Source: Holophaga sp. (GTDB taxonomy: Bacteria > Acidobacteriota > Holophagae > Holophagales > Holophagaceae). From it: 64,000 nucleotides of DNA. Position 1 is the stretch's first letter, and the number at the start of each line of letters is the position of its first letter. The stretch is from assembly GCA_016715205.1 (NCBI GenBank), contig JADKBC010000003.1:124001-188000 (forward strand), written 5' to 3'. Of this stretch, positions 9,079 to 17,039 are shown piece by piece. The notes below the pieces were generated by a model, which was not told where the DNA came from, searched no databases, and worked only from the letters and a program-made list of their open reading frames with translations. The position numbers and the translations under genes were made by a program.

Positions 9079-11983
9079 GCCGCGCTCCCAGTTGCACCTG
9101 ACGCATGGCCCCGAAGCGCAGCCCGGTGCCGTAGGCGGGGGTGGCTGAAGCCAAGTTGTTCTGAACCTCCAGGACTTGCACCGCGTTGAAAAGGTTGAAG
9201 AGATCCAGGGTTAGTTCGGTGCGGGTTGCCCCCGCCTGAAAACCACGGGAGAGCCTCACATCCACGTTCCGCGTCCAGGGCGTTGTTTCGCGGTTGCGCC
9301 CCTGCCCGAGGGGCCGGTCCGCGGCGGGGTCCCCATCTTGATTCAGGTCGTAACCCAGTAGTTGGCTGTAGGGCCGACCCGATGCCACCCGGGCAACCAC
9401 AGCCAGGGTCCAGTTTCCTAGCCAGGGGCCTCGCGCTGGGCTGCTTTTGTAACTGCCGCTCACCAGCAGGCGGTGGCGCTGATCCTGAAAAGCTGGCCCC
9501 CATTCGCTGGCAGGATCAAAGGTGTTTTGCGGGGGAAGCGTAAAGGCCCAATCGGTGACATTGTCCTCGGCCCGACTCAGGGAGTAGGAAACCTTCCAGG
9601 CAAGGCTTTGATCCACTGTCCAGGCCCAACCCAGGGTGGCCGAACGGAAGCGGCTTTCGCCGCTGCCGTCTGTGCGGAAAATGCTGCCGTATCGCAGATC
9701 GGGCCGCCGTTGCAGCCCTGCATAAGACACAAAGGCATTCACATCCCGCACATTCATCAGGCCTTCGGCCCGGCCATGGAGCAGATCCAGGGACAGGCGC
9801 ATGCCAGGCCGTAGAGCCCATTCCGCGCCCAAGCTCTCCTGACGCTGCAAGGGGAGGCGATATTCACCGGGAATGGCCAGCACCCGCGAACCCGCGGGCG
9901 GGTTGGCGTAGCGGTGATCCACCGCCAGGCCATCGGCATTGGCCCAGGCAATCCAAGGGCCCTGCATGATGGGATCCAGCACCGTGCGCATGATTCCCAC
10001 TTCATCCCGGCCGTTGATCAGGCGGGCGCCAAAGACGGGCGCCAGGTTGGTGGCCCCGGCATAGGAGCCCATCGCGCCAAACAATCGAACTCGGTCGTGG
10101 GTCTGCCACGTGAAGGAAAACCTCGGTAGCAGGCGGCTGCCGCTCCAATCCAAGGAGGGCCGCAAAAGCGAGGAATAGGCATAGGGGCCATCGGGCAACC
10201 GCACCGGACCCCAGGTGGGGTCCACAGTGGCGGGAGGCTCCGCCAGGGCGACATAGTCCGGCACGTTCGCAAAAGCCGGGATGCGCTCCCGTTCGTACCT
10301 CAGTCCGGCCCTTACCAGAAAGCGCGGATGCACCTGCCACTCCTCCTGGAGGAATGCACTCTGGGAATCCGTGCGAAAACGGGTTTCCGCACTGCCGAAG
10401 GCCTGCACGAATGCCGCAGGAAGCCCGGTACCACCGAAAGGGTTGGGCGCAAGAAAGGCCGCCATGGGCGAGTTGATTCCCAGGGGCGGCAAGGCCGCAA
10501 ACACGTAATAGCCCGCGAAATTCTGCCGCGCGGCACCCCGGTTATGGGTACCCAGGAGGTCCACACCTGCCTTGAACGTATGGCTGCCCCGGCTCCAGGT
10601 CAGGGTATCCACCAGTTGCTGATAGGTGGTCAGGGTGTCCTGGGGAGTCAGCCGTTGGGTGCCAAAGATCGCCGTGCCCTGCAGTTCGACCTGTACGGTG
10701 TGTTGGTCATCGAGGGAGCGGAGTCGATTATCCCGGGTGGTGTGCAGCAGACGCACTTCATGAACCAGGTTCGCCGTGGGCTGCCATTGATGGGTGAGTG
10801 CCAGGGACAGCGTGGCCGTCTCCCGGGCCCCACCTGAACTGCGCGCCACCACGCCTCCCCAGGGAATCTGATTATCGTTGGCCTCGGTGGCGCGGGCAGC
10901 ACTCAAAGTCCACTGGCTGGTGGGACTCTGTGTAAAATCCAGGCGCCCAAACACGGAGGTGCCTTGCTCCCGGGTGGGCAGGCCGCCCGTGACCAGGCTG
11001 AACCCATTGCTCCGGATGGCCTGCGCCACCAAGGGATCGATGCTCACCACGTTCTGGTTTTGCAAATCCAGACGCTCCACCGCCACAAAATAGAACAGGC
11101 GGTCCTTGACCAAAGGCCCCCCCACCGAGGCGCCGAACTGATGCAGGTGCAGGGCGGCTCGGTCCTGTCCCCCGGGACTGATGGCTTCCAGACTGCCGGG
11201 GCGCTGGAAATAGAAAAGGCTGCCTTGCAGGTGATTCGTGCCGCGCCTGGTGATGGCATTAAGAATGCCCCCCAGGGCGCGCCCATACTCGGCGGAAGGC
11301 GTGGCGGCGATGACCTGGAATTCCTGGATGGCCTCCTGGCTGAAGGAGCTGCGCAGACTGCCGTTACCCAAATCGTTGTGATCAAGCCCATCGATCAGGA
11401 ACAGGTTCTGCCGGGAGCTGGCGCCGCCGAAACTCAATCCAGAATCGGGCGCACCGGCATTGATGGGCAGGCGCACCGTGCTTGCAAAGGGCGTCACCAG
11501 GCTGAGATCGACAAAATTCCGACGGGCCATGGGCAGCTCTTGGAGACTATCCGCATCCAGGATTTCCGCGGGCTGAGTTCGCTGCAGATCCAGATGTCGC
11601 GCATCCCCTTGCACAGGCACCGTGGCGCGGCCTTCGGCGAACAGCATCGCCTCCAGCACATGGGTGCTCCCCACGCTCAGCACCAAATGCCGGTACTCGC
11701 GTGCATTGAACCCCGGGGCTTCCACGCGCAGGGTATAGCTTCCCGCTGCCAGCTGGCGGAGGTAGCAGTGCCCAACCTTGTCCCCCTCCGCCGTGCGAGA
11801 CAGTCCGGTAGCTTCCTGGCGCAGGTGGATCCGAGCGCCAGCAATGGACCGGGTGGCCCCGGAGCTGACCCGCACCATCAGGTCCGAGGTGGTGGAGCCA
11901 GTGCTCTGTCCCACCAGCAGGCAAGGCAGGCTCAAGATGACCGGCGCAAGGAAGGGACTTCGCAGGGAAAAGGGCACGCGCAA
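9068..11983 (-). CDS. TonB-dependent outer-membrane receptor, Oar-like with CarboxypepD-regulatory domain
   Basis: A 971-residue outer-membrane protein. A signal peptide (residues 1-25, ending near LLVGQ) is followed by a carboxypeptidase-regulatory-like beta domain (residues 35-110), a plug region with DGLDHNDLGNGSLR, and a long beta-barrel ending in the typical terminal Phe (ARLSF). Such Oar-like receptors are common in Acidobacteria and import unknown large substrates or carry adhesion roles. I place the start at a TTG at 11983, since GGGAGG lies 8 nt upstream and the signal peptide follows at once; a GTG at 11977 is possible. The sensor gene upstream ends 67 nt away on the same strand. 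No TonB/ExbB genes are nearby. Confidence 0.82.
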   Translation of the reverse strand: MRVPFSLRSPFLAPVILSLPCLLVGQSTGSTTSDLMVRVSSGATRSIAGARIHLRQEATGLSRTAEGDKVGHCYLRQLAAGSYTLRVEAPGFNAREYRHLVLSVGSTHVLEAMLFAEGRATVPVQGDARHLDLQRTQPAEILDADSLQELPMARRNFVDLSLVTPFASTVRLPINAGAPDSGLSFGGASSRQNLFLIDGLDHNDLGNGSLRSSFSQEAIQEFQVIAATPSAEYGRALGGILNAITRRGTNHLQGSLFYFQRPGSLEAISPGGQDRAALHLHQFGASVGGPLVKDRLFYFVAVERLDLQNQNVVSIDPLVAQAIRSNGFSLVTGGLPTREQGTSVFGRLDFTQSPTSQWTLSAARATEANDNQIPWGGVVARSSGGARETATLSLALTHQWQPTANLVHEVRLLHTTRDNRLRSLDDQHTVQVELQGTAIFGTQRLTPQDTLTTYQQLVDTLTWSRGSHTFKAGVDLLGTHNRGAARQNFAGYYVFAALPPLGINSPMAAFLAPNPFGGTGLPAAFVQAFGSAETRFRTDSQSAFLQEEWQVHPRFLVRAGLRYERERIPAFANVPDYVALAEPPATVDPTWGPVRLPDGPYAYSSLLRPSLDWSGSRLLPRFSFTWQTHDRVRLFGAMGSYAGATNLAPVFGARLINGRDEVGIMRTVLDPIMQGPWIAWANADGLAVDHRYANPPAGSRVLAIPGEYRLPLQRQESLGAEWALRPGMRLSLDLLHGRAEGLMNVRDVNAFVSYAGLQRRPDLRYGSIFRTDGSGESRFRSATLGWAWTVDQSLAWKVSYSLSRAEDNVTDWAFTLPPQNTFDPASEWGPAFQDQRHRLLVSGSYKSSPARGPWLGNWTLAVVARVASGRPYSQLLGYDLNQDGDPAADRPLGQGRNRETTPWTRNVDVRLSRGFQAGATRTELTLDLFNLFNAVQVLEVQNNLASATPAYGTGLRFGAMRQVQLGARLSF

Positions 11984-12050
11984 CTCCGAAGCCTCCCTTA
12001 TCGTCGTTTCACGGTGGTAGCTGAAATCTGTCTGGGCGCTGCCGAAGCCG

Positions 12051-13235
12051 TCAGGCCGGTGGCATCCCCAACTCCCGCCGCATTTCCGCCTGGGCGATGG
12101 GGATACATTCGGGGCAATAGCCATGGGAAAACCGCGCTTCGGAATGGGCCGAAAGGTAGGCTTCCAATTGGCCCCAGTAGCCCTCATCATTCCGGATTTT
12201 CTTGCAGCGCATGCAGATGGGGATGAACCCCCGCAGGGTTTTTACTTCGGTGATGGTCTGCACCAGTTCCGCATTGATGGCGACCAAGGCCTGGGTGGTG
12301 CGTTCCAATTCCAGGGTGCGCGACCGCACGCGGTTGCGCAGGGTTTGGTTCCAAAGGAGCACCAGCAGCATGGCCGCGAGGCCCACACCACCTCCGAGCA
12401 GCCCCCAGAAAGCGGCTGTGGGATGCCAACCCAGCACCTGCAGGCTGATCCAGCGGCGATGAAGTTCTTGGCGTTCATTGTTCGAAATGCCCTGCAACCC
12501 CTTATCGAGGATGCCGCGGAGTACCGGCTGGTCTCTGCGCACTGCCATGGCAAACTGGCTGGGATATTCCGGCAGGCGCCGCACCATCCGGATTCCCGTG
12601 AGCTGCCGATGCTGGATGGTCCAGGAAGCCTGGGCGAGATCGGCGATGGTGCCATCCACGGCCCCCAATGCCAATTGCTGAAGGGCGTCCTCCGCACTAT
12701 CCACTTCCACTATGTCGATCGTGGGATGGGCCTTGCGGAGCATGTCCACCACCACGTAGCTCCGCTCCAGGGCCATGCGGCGGTGCCCAAGATCCTCCAG
12801 GCCCTTCACGCCATCGTCCACCCGGGTCAGCAGGATGCTCGGAACGTCCAAGTAGGGTTGGGTGAACAGCATCTGATCCCTGCGCTCGGGGAGTTCGGTG
12901 AGGTTGGACAGCAGGTCCACCTTCCCGCCTTGCAGCGCGGCGAGGGACTCCTTCCAGTCGGCACAAACCACAGGCTCGAACCGCACGCCCAGTTTCTTGC
13001 CGAGCAGTGTCAGGTAATCCGGAGCCAGCCCCTTGACTGTTCCTCCTGGTTCCACCCATTCGATGGGGGGATACCCGGTATCCGGGGCCCAGCGAATCAC
13101 AGGGTGTGCCTGGAGCCAGGCCCGTTCCTGCGAGGTCAGCGTGGCTGGGTTGTGGGGTTGACACGAAGCTGCCGCACAGAGCACTAGGCCCGCGAAAAGC
13201 GCGCTGATTCTGTTTTGCCAGCCAGATCGAATCAT
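12051..13235 (-). CDS. Membrane sensor: periplasmic solute-binding (SBP type 3) domain with C-terminal Cys motif and no kinase
   Basis: A 394-residue protein starting at ATG 13235. It has a signal peptide with a weak lipobox-like AAASC, then an SBP_bac_3 domain (residues about 35-265: WAPDTGYPPIEW, GLAPDYL, LLSNLTELPERR, FTQPYL), a transmembrane helix (about 278-298) and a short coiled coil. It ends with a zinc-ribbon-like block, IPICMRCKKIRNDEGYW to SHGYCPEC. That block is familiar as the C-terminal tail of many bacterial PAS or receiver sensors. The histidine kinase or diguanylate cyclase that normally follows such an SBP-TM unit is missing, and the stop codon is a clean TGA. Probably senses a small polar ligand; its output is unknown. 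Confidence 0.75.
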   Translation of the reverse strand: MIRSGWQNRISALFAGLVLCAAASCQPHNPATLTSQERAWLQAHPVIRWAPDTGYPPIEWVEPGGTVKGLAPDYLTLLGKKLGVRFEPVVCADWKESLAALQGGKVDLLSNLTELPERRDQMLFTQPYLDVPSILLTRVDDGVKGLEDLGHRRMALERSYVVVDMLRKAHPTIDIVEVDSAEDALQQLALGAVDGTIADLAQASWTIQHRQLTGIRMVRRLPEYPSQFAMAVRRDQPVLRGILDKGLQGISNNERQELHRRWISLQVLGWHPTAAFWGLLGGGVGLAAMLLVLLWNQTLRNRVRSRTLELERTTQALVAINAELVQTITEVKTLRGFIPICMRCKKIRNDEGYWGQLEAYLSAHSEARFSHGYCPECIPIAQAEMRRELGMPPA

Positions 13236-13292
13236 GGGTTGTTGGGTTCCAGGTTCAACTATACCGAGTCACACCTTGGCCTTCGTGGCTCC

Positions 13293-14135
13293 CTAGACCA
13301 GCCCGGGCGGAAAACCCATGGCCAATCGCACCAGCGCGAAACGGGAGGTGTACCGGCCCTGAAGGTCGCGAATAACCAGTGGCTCGGGACAAACGGGTAG
13401 CGCAGCCTGACCCACGAACTGGTCGGGTAGATCCCTGGGATGCATGCCCGCGAACAGGGCAATGCCGTAGGGTTCACCTTCCTTGAAAATCACGTCCTGG
13501 CGTTGGAGCAATAGCAACCCCGCATCGTGATAGGCGGCCTGGGCGCGCTGGACTTGGTCCAACGGAAACACACAGACAAAAACACCACCTGGGCCCAGCA
13601 GGGTGGAGGCCGCTTGGGCATAGTCCGCGATGGTGCCGCGCACCTCCAGGCGGGCGGGAATGGCCTGGGGATGCTCGGCCTCGCTGCGGGCGCCCAGGGG
13701 CCAATAGGGCGGTGAACCCAGCACGAGATCAAAGGGGGCTTCCCCTGCGAAGAGATTTGGATCTCGAAGATCCCCTTCGTGAATGGTGTAACGCTCCTCC
13801 ACGCCGTTATAGGCCGCGCTCTTGCGGGCCAGCCGGGCGGAAATGGCCTGGGCCTCCACCGTATGCAGCACGGCCCCGGGGCAGCGCCAGGCGGCCGCCA
13901 GCCCCACGCTGCCGATGCCAGAACCAAGATCCGCGATGCGTCGGGCCGTGGGGCACCACACACTGCCAAACCAGGCCGTGAGCACATCATCCACCGAATA
14001 GCGATGGCCCTTGGCGTACTGGAAAAGCTTCCAGTGGCCACACAGGTAATCCAGGGTCTCATCCTGCTCTGGTTCCAAGCCCCCAGGTGGGCGCGGACCG
14101 GGGCGCATCCACCCCCTGAACGTGGCGTCATCCAT
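13293..14135 (-). CDS. SAM-dependent methyltransferase, TrmN6/YfiC-like
   Basis: A 280-residue class I methyltransferase. Before motif I it has GHRYSVDDVLTAWF, similar to the YRFSxDxLLLA block of tRNA1(Val) adenine-37 N6-methyltransferases. Motif I is ADLGSGIGSVGLA (about residue 68), and motif IV is LGSPPYW (about 134), the (N/D/S)PP(Y/F) signature of exocyclic-amine N-methylation. The extra C-terminal region (residues 200-280) is not recognised. The start is ATG 14135, with AGGAG 8 nt before it. Position 37 methylation of a tRNA is a fair guess, but rRNA or protein glutamine substrates use the same motif. The gene is divergent from yqhD, with only about 49 nt between them. Confidence 0.7.
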   Translation of the reverse strand: MDDATFRGWMRPGPRPPGGLEPEQDETLDYLCGHWKLFQYAKGHRYSVDDVLTAWFGSVWCPTARRIADLGSGIGSVGLAAAWRCPGAVLHTVEAQAISARLARKSAAYNGVEERYTIHEGDLRDPNLFAGEAPFDLVLGSPPYWPLGARSEAEHPQAIPARLEVRGTIADYAQAASTLLGPGGVFVCVFPLDQVQRAQAAYHDAGLLLLQRQDVIFKEGEPYGIALFAGMHPRDLPDQFVGQAALPVCPEPLVIRDLQGRYTSRFALVRLAMGFPPGLV

Positions 14136-14184
14136 CCTTCTTACTCCTAGCGCTATTATCCAGAGGACGCGCGAGGACACCACG

Positions 14185-15342
14185 ATGCAGAATTTCACCT
14201 TCTTCAATCCCACCAAGATCCTGTTTGGCCGGGGCCGCATCGCGGATCTCGCCAAGGAAATCCCGGCTGGCCAGCGGGTGTTGATTACCTACGGCGGCGG
14301 CAGCGTGGTCGCCAACGGCACTCTGGCTGAAGCTCGCGCCGCCCTGAGCCACGCCGCGGTCACCGAGTTCGGTGGCATCGAGCCCAATCCCAGCTTCGAG
14401 ACACTGATGGGTGCCGTGCAACTTGCGCGGGAAACCCGTTCCGAATTCATCCTGGCGGTCGGGGGCGGTTCCGTCATGGATGGCACCAAGTTCATCGCCG
14501 CCGCCGTGCCCTTCCCCGGTGAAGATCCCTGGGATCTGGTGACCCGCAAGGCTCCCGTCCAAGCGGCCCTGCCCTTTGGGGTCGTGCTGACCCTGCCCGC
14601 CACCGGCTCAGAGATGAACAGCGGCGCCGTCATCACCCGTAAATCCCTGGGTGCCAAGCTGGCCTTTGGCAGTCCGTTGCTCTTCCCGCGTTTTTCGGTG
14701 CTGGATCCCACGAAAACCTACACCCTGCCGCCGCGCCAGATCGCCAATGGGGTGGTCGACGCCTTTGTTCACACGGTGGAGCAGTACCTCACGTTCCCCA
14801 CCTATGCGCCGGTGCAGGATCAGTTTTCCGAGAGCCTGCTGCGCACCCTGATCGACGTGGGGCCGATCACCTTGCGGGAACCACTGCAGTACGAGGCCCG
14901 TGCCGCCTTCGTGTGGGCCGCGACCCTGGCCCTCAACGGTCTGATCGGGGCGGGCGTGCCCCAGGACTGGGCCACCCACATGATCGGTCACGAGCTCACC
15001 GCCAAGTTCGGTCTGGATCATGCCCAGAGCTTGGCCGTGGTGCTGCCCGCAATGCTGGAAGAACGGTTCGAAGCCAAGCGCGACAAGCTGGTGCAGTATG
15101 CCGAGCGCGTCTGGAACCTGCGCGAAGGGGATGCTGAAACCCGCGCCCATCAAGCTATCCGCCAGACCCGAGCCTTTTTTGAAAGCCTGGGCGTCAAAAC
15201 GCGATTAACGGACTACGGCATCCAGGCCAGTGATATCCAAGGCCTGGTGGCAGCCCTGGAAACCCACGGCATGAAAGCCCTGGGTGAAAAGAAGGATGTC
15301 ACCCTCGACGTGTCGCGCCGGGTGCTGGAGCGTGCGCTGTGA
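14185..15342 (+). CDS. yqhD: NADPH-dependent aldehyde reductase / iron-type alcohol dehydrogenase (YqhD-like)
   Basis: A 385-residue group III alcohol dehydrogenase that follows E. coli YqhD block by block: NPTKILFGRG near the N-terminus, RVLITYGGGSV, FGGIEPNPSFETL, VGGGSVMDGTKF, LPATGSEMNSGAV, ANGVVDAFVHTVEQY, and the metal-binding DAFVH and HMIGHELTAKFGLDHAQ. YqhD reduces short-chain and reactive aldehydes with NADPH in the cytosol. The start is ATG 14185, with GAGG 8 nt upstream. Its last 4 nt overlap the GTG of the next gene, so the aldehyde reductase and the Old Yellow Enzyme are co-translated, which suggests a role in detoxifying electrophiles such as unsaturated aldehydes. Confidence 0.9.
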   Translation: MQNFTFFNPTKILFGRGRIADLAKEIPAGQRVLITYGGGSVVANGTLAEARAALSHAAVTEFGGIEPNPSFETLMGAVQLARETRSEFILAVGGGSVMDGTKFIAAAVPFPGEDPWDLVTRKAPVQAALPFGVVLTLPATGSEMNSGAVITRKSLGAKLAFGSPLLFPRFSVLDPTKTYTLPPRQIANGVVDAFVHTVEQYLTFPTYAPVQDQFSESLLRTLIDVGPITLREPLQYEARAAFVWAATLALNGLIGAGVPQDWATHMIGHELTAKFGLDHAQSLAVVLPAMLEERFEAKRDKLVQYAERVWNLREGDAETRAHQAIRQTRAFFESLGVKTRLTDYGIQASDIQGLVAALETHGMKALGEKKDVTLDVSRRVLERAL

Positions 15343-16427
15343 CCCACCTGTTCGATCCACTTACCCTGCGTGGCATCACCTTGCCCAATCGCATCGCCGT
15401 TTCGCCCATGTGCCAGTATTCCGCCGTGGAAGGCTATGCCACCGACTGGCATCTGGTTCATCTGGGTGGCCTGGCCCAGGGCGGCGCGGGGCTCGTGCTC
15501 ACCGAAGCGGCGGCCGTGCGGCCCGAGGGGCGCATCAGTCCCCAGGACCTGGGCCTTTGGGACGAGGTGCAGATCGAACCCTTGGCCCGTATCAACAGTT
15601 TCATCACCAGCCAGGGCGCCATTCCCGGCATCCAGCTGGCCCACGCGGGGCGCAAAGCCTGCACGGAGGCACCCTGGCGCGGGGCCTCAGCCACGATTCC
15701 CATCGCCCAGGGAGGCTGGACGCCCGTGGGCCCCAGCGCCCTGCCCTTTGACCAGGATTGGGCCACACCGGAAGTGCTGAGTGAGGCAGGCATCGCGGAC
15801 ATCATCCAGGCCTTTGTTGAGGCCGCCCAGCGTGCCCTGGAAGCAGGCTTCCAGGTTGTGGAGCTGCACGCGGCCCACGGCTACCTGCTGCACCAATTCC
15901 TGTCTCCCCTCGCCAATGTTCGCACCGATGACTACGGCGGTTCTTTCACCAACCGCACCCGGCTGTTGCGCGAAGTGACAGAGGCCGTGCGCCAGGTTTG
16001 GCCTGAGCAACTCCCTCTGTTCGTGCGCATTTCCGCCACTGACTGGACCGAGGGCGGCTGGAACCCCGAAGAATCCGTCCAGCTCTGTCGGGATTTGAAG
16101 ACCCTGGGCGTGGATCTGGTGGATGTCTCCAGCGGCGGTATGGTCCCCCGCGCCGTCATTCCGGTGGGGCCCTGCTACCAGGTGCCCTTCGCCACGCAAA
16201 TCCGGGCCGAAGCGGGACTTCCCACCGGCGCCGTGGGCCTCATCACGGAACCGCTCCAGGCCGAAGGCATCCTTGCCCAGGAACAGGCCGACTTGGTGCT
16301 CCTGGGTCGGGAACTACTGCGGGATCCTCGCTGGCCCCTGCGTGCAGCCCGTGAGCTCAACCTTGCCACGCCCTGGCCCGCCCAGTACGCCCGGGCTACC
16401 CAGCCTAGTGTGCCAATCCGGGGATAA
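15339..16427 (+). CDS. namA: NADPH dehydrogenase, Old Yellow Enzyme family (YqjM/NamA-like)
   Basis: A 362-residue FMN-binding TIM-barrel enzyme. Class features include ISPMCQYSA-type VSPMCQYSAVEGYATDWH near residue 20, with the Cys and Tyr of the YqjM-like OYE subclass. Others are QLAHAGRKA, the ELHAAHGYLLHQFLSP substrate-binding His pair and NVRTDDYGGSFTNR, followed by the FMN-phosphate site near GLITEP. These enzymes reduce activated C=C bonds of enals and enones with NADPH. The GTG at 15339 overlaps the yqhD stop codon (GTGA), giving strong translational coupling. The length is that of B. subtilis YqjM plus about 20 residues. It converges with the minus-strand gene that ends at 16436. Confidence 0.88.
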   Translation: MTHLFDPLTLRGITLPNRIAVSPMCQYSAVEGYATDWHLVHLGGLAQGGAGLVLTEAAAVRPEGRISPQDLGLWDEVQIEPLARINSFITSQGAIPGIQLAHAGRKACTEAPWRGASATIPIAQGGWTPVGPSALPFDQDWATPEVLSEAGIADIIQAFVEAAQRALEAGFQVVELHAAHGYLLHQFLSPLANVRTDDYGGSFTNRTRLLREVTEAVRQVWPEQLPLFVRISATDWTEGGWNPEESVQLCRDLKTLGVDLVDVSSGGMVPRAVIPVGPCYQVPFATQIRAEAGLPTGAVGLITEPLQAEGILAQEQADLVLLGRELLRDPRWPLRAARELNLATPWPAQYARATQPSVPIRG

Positions 16428-16435
16428 ACGGCCGG

Positions 16436-16918
16436 CTATTTCTCGGTGATGGTTTCCGCTTTGGGGGCTTCAGGCTTGGGGGCTTCCGGCTTCACTTGCT
16501 CAGCCTTGGGTTTCACCTTCGGGGGCTGCACGTGGGCGGCCTTCTGGGCGGCATCTGCGGCAGCGCGGGCGCCCTTGCGGGCCTCCTTCGCGGTGGCCTG
16601 GGCCTTGTTCGCGTGTTCTTGGGCAACCTTGGCGGCATCGGTGGCCTTCAGCGCTTCCATGGCCTTCTTTTCGGTTTCGCGCGCCTGTGTGCGCGCCTCC
16701 GTGTGGGCTTTCCGTGCCTGCTTAAGTTGTTCGTCCAGCTTGGCTACGTCTCCGGCAGCCTTGGCTTCCGCAGCCCGGGCGCTGATCACCGAGGATTCCT
16801 TTTCAATGCGCGGGTCCAGGCGAGGTGCCTTGTGCTTGGCCGTGGCCCGGGGCTGACCAGCTGCGAGGGAACCGAGGCACAAAAGGGATGCGGCAACCAA
16901 CGACACAAAACGGGACAT
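16436..16918 (-). CDS. Secreted Ala/Lys-rich coiled-coil protein of unknown function
   Basis: A 160-residue protein with a clear signal peptide (residues 1-22, cut near AAGQP). A strongly charged Ala/Lys/Glu helix follows (about 35-125), rich in heptad-like KAxxEA patterns, and then a Pro/Lys/Glu tail of repeated KPEAPK units. No enzyme motif is seen. The composition resembles periplasmic spacers or Lpp/TolA-like proteins, but no homology is claimed. The start is ATG 16918, because AGGAG lies 6 nt upstream. A TTG two codons earlier sits on the Shine-Dalgarno itself. The gene lies downstream of the terminator of the S9 peptidase gene. Confidence 0.65.
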   Translation of the reverse strand: MSRFVSLVAASLLCLGSLAAGQPRATAKHKAPRLDPRIEKESSVISARAAEAKAAGDVAKLDEQLKQARKAHTEARTQARETEKKAMEALKATDAAKVAQEHANKAQATAKEARKGARAAADAAQKAAHVQPPKVKPKAEQVKPEAPKPEAPKAETITEK

Positions 16919-16994
16919 GGACAACTCCTGGGTTTAGTCCATCTTCAGGGCGCGAAGCCTTTGGATCAAGAACCACGGGGGAAAAACCCTCAAT

Positions 16995-17020
16995 GAAAAA
17001 CGGCGCCTCGAGAGGCGCCG
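16995..17020 (-). terminator. Rho-independent terminator of the S9 peptidase gene
   Basis: An inverted repeat at 17001-17020, with 8-bp GC-rich arms and a tetraloop, is followed on the minus strand by five T. It begins 20 nt past the peptidase stop codon at 17040. Confidence 0.85.
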
Positions 17021-17039
17021 CCTGAATCTTCGGGTTGGT

